Source: Strongylocentrotus purpuratus (taxonomy: Eukaryota > Echinodermata > Echinoidea > Camarodonta > Strongylocentrotidae). Taken from it: 64,000 nucleotides of DNA. Positions 23,601 through 33,114 of the stretch are shown here, one piece after another. The translations under genes and the position numbers were made by a program. The DNA lies in contig NW_022145606.1 of assembly GCF_000002235.5 (NCBI RefSeq), forward strand, positions 48,792,685-48,856,684, in the 5' to 3' direction. Below the pieces are notes generated by a model. That model saw nothing but the letters and a program-made list of their open reading frames with translations, searched no databases and was not told the origin of the DNA. The first letter of the stretch is position 1; each line of letters starts with the position of its first letter.

Positions 23601-26600
23601 GGAGGTCTAATCCCTCCTGGCCAAACTAGTGCAGAGGGACTTAAAGATAAAGCCTTGGGGGATGCATTGTTTTACACTGCCGAATGATGCAAGGGTATGC
23701 ATATTATTATTACTTTATTACTGAGATGTATGAATAATTACTTGGAAGACTAATTACAGCAAAATTGTATCTGTATTACTTTCATGGGTCCTACTTATTT
23801 TAGCCTACTGCGTTATTATTCAAGTTTAGGATTGCATAATTTCAAAAGAAAGTGTAGGAAATTTCCCCTAACAACAGTGCAAAAATGAAGAAAATCGGAT
23901 ACAAATTAGTAGTTCTGACATTTTGAAAATTCACATTTTTTCCTCAAACCTTTCTTAGGTAATACAAAGTCTTGGGAAATTTAGAAAATTGGCTGGATAG
24001 TGATTCTTTACAATTTTGATATCTTTGGATGCCCATTTGGGTGTATTATAAGCACTAGAAAATTTAACCCTTGAAACACTTCTGCTTTAATTCGAATAAA
24101 ATTGAATATCAAAATTTACTGGTGCTCCCGGTAAATTTTGATAATATTTCAAATAGCGCTTACGGCCATACAATTGTAGCTGCGACCATGAAAATCTCAG
24201 AATATGTAGTTGTGATATATAATTTTCAAACGTAAATAGCCATTTGGTCGATTTTAGTCAAGAAACATTGTTTTATGGCTTAATTATAATCTTTACCTTG
24301 AGAGGGAGCTACATGTATACAACATGAAGAGTTTATTCTTTACAATTTCATAAATTTAGATTCAATTTCAACCGGGACAACGATCACTGAATATTGTAGG
24401 ATCGCATATGCTTCCAATATGTTCATTTGAACCAAATTCATGACCCCATACCAAAACTTTATATTACCTTTAACCAATGAACAATAAAATAGGCAACTTG
24501 ATGTCGATGTCATCGCCTCACAATTGTCCATAATGTAAATGCAATTTTACTAATTTTCATGTTAATGCTCAGCGTATTATCAACCATATCAATACATATC
24601 AGAGTAACAATTATTTTTAATTATTTAGGTTGTTATATAGGGAGTTTGACATTCTCGTAGCTGAAATATGAGATCCTAAATTTGATCCTACTCCAATGTA
24701 ATCCAAATTACATACAAAGTATGATATGTATGGGGTCTCCTATACATTTTGACATTTTCCATTTATTTATTGCCGATATGCAATCAATATTTACATCACA
24801 TTTATAGATGTAAATGTTCCTACTCCAATGTAATCCAAATTACATACAAAGTATGACATGTATGGGGTCTCCTATATAATTTGAAATTTTCAATTTATTT
24901 ATTGCCTATATGCAATCAATAATATGTGGTATTGCATGAAAATATAGATGTAAATGTTCCTACTCCAATGAAATCCAAATTACATACAAAGTATGACATG
25001 TATGGGGTCTCCTATATATTTTGACATTTTCAATTTATTTATTGCTAATATGCAATCAATAATATGTGGTATTGCATGTAAATATAGATGTAAATGTTCC
25101 TACTCCAATGTAATCCAAATTACATACAAAGTATGACATGTATGGGGTCTCCTATATATTTTGAAATTTTCAATTTATTTATTGCCTATATGCAATCAAT
25201 AATATGTGGTATTGCATGTAAATAAAGATGTAAATGTTCCTACTCCAATGTAATCCATGTTAAATTTGTACTTGTGCATGCACATCGTGAATGCATTGCA
25301 GACACACTTACACTAATTTTGTAAATAAATTCAAGTTGTTATACTTCATTGAAATATGCTGGATGTATCCGTGCAATATTCATTTCGTTTTTAAAGTTCA
25401 AAATATGTTTTATGAATCTGGAGAAAGGTGAAGCAACCAGGGGGTGGGGAAGGGGGCAATTAATAAGAAATATTGATACTTAATGTGCTCCAAACCAATT
25501 GCATTGTCCATTGCCTCCTCTTGCAATCCTGGTTCCGTCGCTTTTAGAGTGTATTAGTCATTCTCAGAAAATGTACCACATAAGAAATGTCGAAAATTGA
25601 AGTTGATAAAATTACTATAGTTTGTCACATTTTCAGAAATAGATCTAATTGCAATAGATGAAATATTTCAAACGGGACATGAAATGTCTGAGTTATTTTA
25701 AAAATATGTGCTCACTGTACACACTGTGCTACGGATATTTTGCAAAATGTTTTGAATATCTTTAAAACGGAAAATGGTATCAAAATGCTTCTTCTGATGA
25801 GGAAGATGAGTAATGGCTGGTTGTCATACAAAATTAAAACTTTCAAGCACAAGCTCGTTCTAAGCATGGCACAATTTTTTTTTTTGGATTTTAAACCTAC
25901 ATTATTGCATATTTTATATCGGAGATATGGCAGCTAAAATAATCTCGAACCATCTGCTTGTAAGCTACATATCAAATGCGCTAAATCCACTTTTAGTCAT
26001 TTCGAGTAAATCACTTGAACTTTTTTGTTTGACCACTTTCGCTTCTTCCACTGATGAAATCCTGATGTGATCCATTTTTTTTATGTTCCTGAATGAATTT
26101 TGCCAACTTATATAGCCCTTTAATTGGATGCACATGTGGAGAGACCTACTCCTCGTGTAAAAAGCTCGATATCGATGAAAAATGGATTTAGCGCATTTTG
26201 AAATTAAGCTTTTTCATATGTGAGACAAAGATTTTTGAAAATTGTGAAATTTGTTTTTGTTTTTGAGAATGACTGATTAGTGAGTTTATGGGTGATTCGA
26301 ATTATGTGACTTGATGGCAAATAACACAAAATCAGAGTCACTACAACATCAACATGGGTTACTTTTAAATATGGGAAAGGACACCATATCAGAGCCAAAA
26401 TTATATATCCTGATTCGGAAATCCGTGTTATTTCACACTGACAGAATAGATGGCTCCGAACTGACGCCATTTCCTATTCAAATTTGACACTTTCCGAGTT
26501 CAATTGACGCCAAGAAATGACTCGGAACGTGACTCGGAATCCGAGTAAGATATTTGACTCGGAAATCGGAGTCGTGTTGACTCGGATGGAGTTGACTCCC

Positions 26601-29600
26601 AGCTGGCGCCAAATCCGAGTCAAATTTGACACTTTCAGAGTTAGTTTTTGACGCCGTAGAAATAAGAGTGTAGGATTATTTGTTTAGAATGCAGTACCCT
26701 GATCAAGGCCATAATTGGGCAAAGATGGAAAAATTAGGATAATGAATCATACGTCTTGATGATTTTATCTTGCATTAATATAAATACGCCGTCAATTTTA
26801 ATCAATAATCTATTAAAATAATCTTACCCATTTGACTTATAGTTATAGCGGAGGGATAGAAACTTAATCAATCTTTATAAAATTATTTATATTGTAAACA
26901 TATTTTGTGAAATGAAAATGTGCATACCTTGTGTTTTAGTTCCATTGGAAGATTTTGCATCCCAACGACGGTGTAGACAGTTGGTGACTTAAGAACATTT
27001 CTCTGTGCAGTTACACATCGTTGAACCAATGAAGACACGTTTCCTCCAGTACTCTTGGTCTCTGATGAACAGTCAAGAAGAATGCGATATCGCTCGCTCT
27101 CATCCAAAAAGCGGTTGGAAAGGAGCGCCTCCATTATTCGTATGCAAAGGCCGTTATCTGTGCCAGCAGCGAATCGGATGAGATTCTCATAGTCACCGAT
27201 GTTTGCCTTGATATTGTGCAGTAGTCTGTCCAACTTAGAAATCTTCAGTCGTAACATATATTTCTTCGTTTTAGCAGCGAGGTATTTCCCAGCCGAGTGC
27301 TCCTGAACGAGTTTGTGATAAAACTCAATGGTCGTGGATGTAGTCTTGTGGGATCGTGGGAGCCTTGTCGTTGCAATCGTCATGTTGGATAATATCCCAA
27401 GCTCACATGCCCTATCAAGGATAGCGGGAACTCTTCGGAAATCATGGGGCGTAAAAACTATTTTTTTAGAGTCATCGATCAGACCAGCTAGAGCAACCTT
27501 ACCCAGTTTAAGAATGATTTTGATTAGTTCTTCTTCTGTTATGTTGTCTGTTGATGTTGCTCGGGCATTGGCATGGTGCATCAGAAAATCATTCACGCTG
27601 TCTAATAATTCTGTTTGAGTTGCAATTTCAGTGTTTAAAAGCCCCTCGCTCCATAAGTGACACACCATGAGACAAAATAGAGGTGTTTTAGCAAGTTCAT
27701 TAATAAGTGGTTGCTTATCAAGGTAAACCTTCAGACCATGTCCATTTGCACCACATGGATTCGAAGTCGAAGCAAAGAACTTGTCGATGTACTCTCGTGA
27801 GCTTCCTTGCGAGAATCCTTCGATCCACATCTTTGTGTACACCCTTGGAAGTTCCGCTTGATTGAAGAAGTTTTCTAGGTGAGGGCGTGTTGTTACAAGG
27901 ACCCGACAGTCTGGAAATTCCTCCCAGCGGATGACACTTACAATATTGCTCTCTGAGCTTCGCTTTGAAGAAGTAATACCCGCATACTCATCTAGTCCAT
28001 CTAGTATGATGTGACAGATTCCCTGATTCTTTCTGATGAAACTCTCCAGACCCTCTGGTGTGAGATCATCAACATCACTCAGCAGCTGGGATTTGATAGC
28101 TTCTCCGATCGATGTAAGCTGATTTGTGTTTCGGAATTTTACAACAAACAGAAGTGGCAGGTGTTCTAATGCTGACCCCCTTTCTCTGTGAACCCAGTCG
28201 TAAGCCATCTTAGCAACAGCCGTGGTCTTCCCTCGTCCAGCGGGGGCCGAAATGAGGATTCGAGCTGGCAGTCTGCCGTTTACTTTCGTTGAAAATATGT
28301 CAGCAACAGAACCCTGGAGTATTTCTTTCTTTTTCTTGTCTTTTCCGTGAGCGTCCTTCTGCACCATTGTGACAACCGTGTGCATATCTTCAAACTCAGC
28401 ATAATCATTGTGATCCCACGGCTTCATTTGAATTTTGCACAATTGATTTATGTACCTACTCTCCAATTTTTCGCGACATTGCTGAACAGTCAAGGATTCC
28501 GAGATCTTCTCACTGTAGATATCTGAAACGATACAAAAATATTACACTAAATGTCTTATAAACACTCCCACGATTTATCAGCCCCTTTCCACTCCCACTC
28601 CGACGTAATTTAGGATTTGGTAATTTATTTTAAAATTCTCGTTGAAATTATTTGTTCCAAAGATTTGCCTCTCTCCAAAAAAGTAAAGGTCCGGACACAA
28701 ACTTAACGCTGCTGTTTTTTTTTCTCGATTAGACCGTAGAACAGTCAGGAAAAAAGTCGTCTCCAAATCGATATTGAAATGTTAGAAAGTTGAAATTCTT
28801 ATGTGTTCCTTTTTTTTAATCGAACCTCTATTTAAACAAAAGATAAAGAGACAGAGAGACACAGGATGAAGGAACATAACATAAAACAACCCCGTTCAAT
28901 GCCATCGTCAAATTTGGTGCCAGTGCCCCCGCCTCGATTCCTGCACCCTTTCTATGCCACTTATAAATGGAATTTGCCTTAACCCTATATAGCCCGGGGG
29001 GGGGGGGGCTTCTTATTAAAAGCCCCCACCCCTTCTACATTTTTCACGATAATTTGTTAACAAATCTTGCGCTGAAATTTCAAGACTTTTTTCTTTCGAG
29101 TCTTGCGCATCTTGTGAAATAATTTTTTCGAAAATCGGACCTATCGTGACCTAAGTCACGTGACATTTTGTCTTTGTATGTCAGCCCGAAAATCGCCCTT
29201 TTTCGTGATTTGCCAGTGTACAAAACATATGGAAATATCTTTTTTTTTTCTCAAAAAAGAAATAAAACATTGGTTAAATGGTCGTGTTTATAGTTTAAGG
29301 TGCCTGTTTTGGGGGTCGAAATAGTTGAATTATAGTGATTAATGAAATAAAACAACAAAAACAATCAAATACATACGAAATTGTCAAAACAATAAATAAC
29401 AAACCTGGCTCTTCCAAATGTTGTTGTAATATTAATTAAAATGGTCTAAAGAATATATATATTGTGAAAACGAATTTTAAATAATATGAAAAATATATGA
29501 TTTATGGGTAAAGATGTGAATTTCATGACGTGACTGCATACATTACCATAAATATGCAAATGAGTGAATTTTTCAAAAAATTGAAATTACCATTGTAGTA

Positions 29601-32289
29601 CCATTCTATACACTTCACTTGACCCATGCTTGCAAATTTTCGCGGCGAGATATTAGGAGGCCTTAGAAGCCCCCCTCCCCCCCCCCCCCTCCCCACCTCC
29701 CTCGGCTATGCAGTTTCAAAATAGCCCGGGCTATATAGGGTTAAAGTTTACGTTCTTAAAACAATTTACAGTTGAAAGAATTGGTTGTAAGTTGTAACAC
29801 TCTAACACGGATATAGACCCACCTTGATAACTTGGTGTCCCCTTGAGGTGTTTATCACCAAGCATGACCAGCTTAGCGTCAATGAGAGCTTGTTTCAGTT
29901 TGACATGTTGGTCGCAAGGCACCACAGTCTGTCTCCAGTCAAACAACATCTCACGTGTTCCCTTACAAGTCACCCGTCCTTCTATCCTGTTGGTCTCTGT
30001 GTATCTATTGATTGCTGCGACCTTGAATCCGAGTGTTCGTCCTAAGGCCTGTGTCTGCTCACCCGTCTCGATGTCTTCAGCCAGCTTGAAGACAAGATCA
30101 TCGACAATACCACCATGTGCCGCAATACCTATGGGGAAAATAAACAAAATTAAAATAAGAGTAAGAAACTCATCATAAACATAGCCTCTTTATAGTTAGA
30201 CAGTAAATTTAGCAGGTCTGCAGTCACCATGGTAATGTAGCAAATATTTTTTTCTCAGCGGGTGCAGGGGTTGGGGCTTCGAAGTTGTTGAGTGTTTTTG
30301 TTGTGTTTAAGCAGAGAAGTAGGATCTTGACAATCGAAACAAAGGTAATTTTGAGAGAAAAAGATTACAAATTTAAAAAAAAATAATAATACAAAAATCC
30401 CAAAGAAAACAAGACATTTCATGAATTCGAAAACGGTCCGGGCAATGGCCAATAAACCTAATTGCTGCCTTTCACGTAATAATTATTTCATTTTTCGTGA
30501 TGCATTGCCAGAGGCAGGGCTCCCAGAGGAGGGGGCGTACTGTATTTGTTCAAGTACCTTATAAATGCTGCTTCATACGAAGGACCCCTTTTAATTTTGA
30601 CAAGTGACCCTCTCTCGGGTCCTTTTTTCCTTATCAATAGTGTTCCTATTGATATGTCAATCGCGATGAAAAGAGACGAAATTTTGTTTTCATCTTCCTC
30701 TCCCCACAACAAATTATTGATGATAGCCTTCGTCACATAATGTCCTCCTTATTTAAAGTAACTGAGAGGATATTTTTATCGAATTTCCCTATAGCCACCT
30801 TGCTATAAGATATCAAATGAGATGCATAATTCAACGCAACACATGACAAAATCATGATTTAAAACAATATTCAATGTTTTGGTCAATGCTTTCACTCATG
30901 GAAAACTAATGGCAATAGTGCTTTGAGAAATTGTGTGATATAACTGTGTTTGTTGGAGAGGGTCACTATACTAGCATCAGCATTCTGTTATTATTAAAAA
31001 GGAATTTCCAAAATCTTATAAAATCAAACCTTGGGTATCTTTCTCTGTGGCAAAAGATAAGAATAATAAATGGTGTTTTTTGCTCGGATGCGGCACTCGC
31101 TCCCCAAAATCGAAACTTAATTTTGGGGCAACAAGGTGCCAGAATATCTTTAAGGAATGAGGTTCGATTCTGATTATTTTCCTATCAAGTGTATTTTGAT
31201 GGTTAAATAACATTCTTTAAAGAAGTGTTTTATCCTGTTCGCTTCGCTCGGTCATAACTTTTAGAAGGAAGATAATCCTTGCAGTAAGGTACCCTAATAA
31301 TCTTTTTATATTAAACCCAGTATATATAACATGACGAAATTCAATACGAAGTGGCTCTTCTGACTTCTCACGAGCGAGCGAATTTTATTACAGGTTTTGG
31401 GCAAGAGGCGTCAGCCCCCATTTCCAAAATATGCCCGAACGCTAATGGTAGAAATTTTCAAAATGTGTTAGGTTGCTTTGGTCGCTTGTTGTTAGGTACA
31501 ATTCTGGTCATTCTGACAACTTGAATTGTATACACGCGATCCTTGAATTTGACTTGCTTTATAAATTATAATTATTCGTTTTGCAACCGTACAGAAAGTT
31601 AGAGTATGCAACAAAAGTGTTAATCGTACAGTTCGACTTTTTTATATACTCTTATCCAGAAGAAAGTAAAAAGGAGCACACCAACGTAAATAGTAAATTA
31701 TAATAAATATGGCGCCATAACATAATCATACCTGGGCTAGTCTGCACTGGAGTCTTCTTGTGCTCATGTGAGTCGTGCTGGTTAGGTAGATATTTACCTG
31801 CAAGAGATTCACAATGTATTCTTTAATTTCTGCTACCATAGGCTGGAACACTCTAGCAATAAGAATTAGTTTATATTAGGGTCCAATTATACAATGAAGG
31901 AGACAAGCAACTCAAATGAATAATGATTGTTAAGTAAGATGATAATCACTTTAAAAGAAAGGGTAGTTTATATTGATTTTAGTTTTATAACCCTAATCAC
32001 ACTGGTTGCCGCCATAATATGTACCACTAGTGGGACATGACCTGTTCAAAGCCATTTATTTAAGCCCAGTGGTAATTAAAGCATCAAAACTAATTATAAG
32101 CAAACCCATGATTTCCAAATTAAATGCTGCACGAGTTTAACTCACGTACATAACAGTGAAACCAGTAGTAATAGAAGTGTAGAGGTTGTAGTAGTAGCAG
32201 TATGTTTAGTGGTACTACTACTAGTAGTAGGCGTACTAGCTGGAGTTGAAGTAGTAGTAGTTGTATAGTAGTAGTAGTAGTACTACTAT

Positions 32290-32321
<32 letters not shown>

Positions 32322-32597
32322 TAACTAGTAGAGTATATTTAGTAGTAGAGTTAGCAGTAATATAGTAGTAGTGGTATATTTGTTGTAGTTTCAATTGCAG
32401 TAGAAGTGGTAGAATAGTTTTAGTAGTAGTAGTAGTAGTAGTAGTAGTAGAACTATTATAGTTGTAGTGGTAGTAGTAGTAGTGGTAGTAGTATTGGTAT
32501 TACTAGTATAGTAGCTATGGTAGTAGTACTATTAATAGTAGTAGTAGAAGAAGTAGATTAGTAGTAGTAGAAGTAGTAATAGTAGTAGTAGTAGTAA

Positions 32598-32663
<66 letters not shown>

Positions 32664-33056
32664 AGTAGTAGTAACAATCAGGCGTGGTAATAATAGTAAG
32701 AATGGCAGCCTTTTTATATGGTCATTATTAATGTATCTATAAAATAATGTTTCGGAATGATGTAGCATGTCAACATAATAATTTCCCCGACTTATGCGGC
32801 TAGGGGCCGACAATCCATGAAGAGTTTAGGGAGTTTTCTCACTCGATATTTGGGCTCGATTTGTTGTCTATGGGATGCATTATGTTACTCGTAAACTATA
32901 CGCACCATGCTTTTAATGGTGTATTATTGAAAATCACGTGTAAAAGACGTTCACTTTGAAAACATGTGAGCAAGATAATCAACAACTTGATTCAATGCAT
33001 GAAACTTTTCCCGATTCATTTTTCCTCTCATAATAATATTGGCAGTATTATAGGAC

Positions 33057-33114
<58 letters not shown>

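Larger units (their letters stand above)
20219..26674. mobile_element. 6.46-kb TIR element carrying a multi-exon gene, inside the NLR NACHT-LRR intron
   Basis: The left end CCTACACTCTTATTCCTGCC and the reverse complement of the right end, CCTACACTCTTATTTCTACG, match at 27 of the first 31 positions. Beyond them both ends carry clusters of GAGTC/GACTCGGA words, which resemble subterminal repeats. Removing this segment would leave an NLR intron of only about 680 bp. The interior contains the four-exon gene at 20614-23251, a 143-bp hAT-like MITE, a 140-bp tandem array and a dispersed repeat shared with the window's right end. No transposase is visible, so it is non-autonomous or of unknown type. 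No clean target duplication was found. Confidence 0.6.

Noticed and set aside
24686..25250. CRISPR-like regular repeats
   Set aside because: The 140-bp units are contiguous, without unique spacers, and the DNA is clearly eukaryotic.
32532..32813. Leucine-rich open frame on the minus strand
   Set aside because: It is a translation of the (GTA)n microsatellite.
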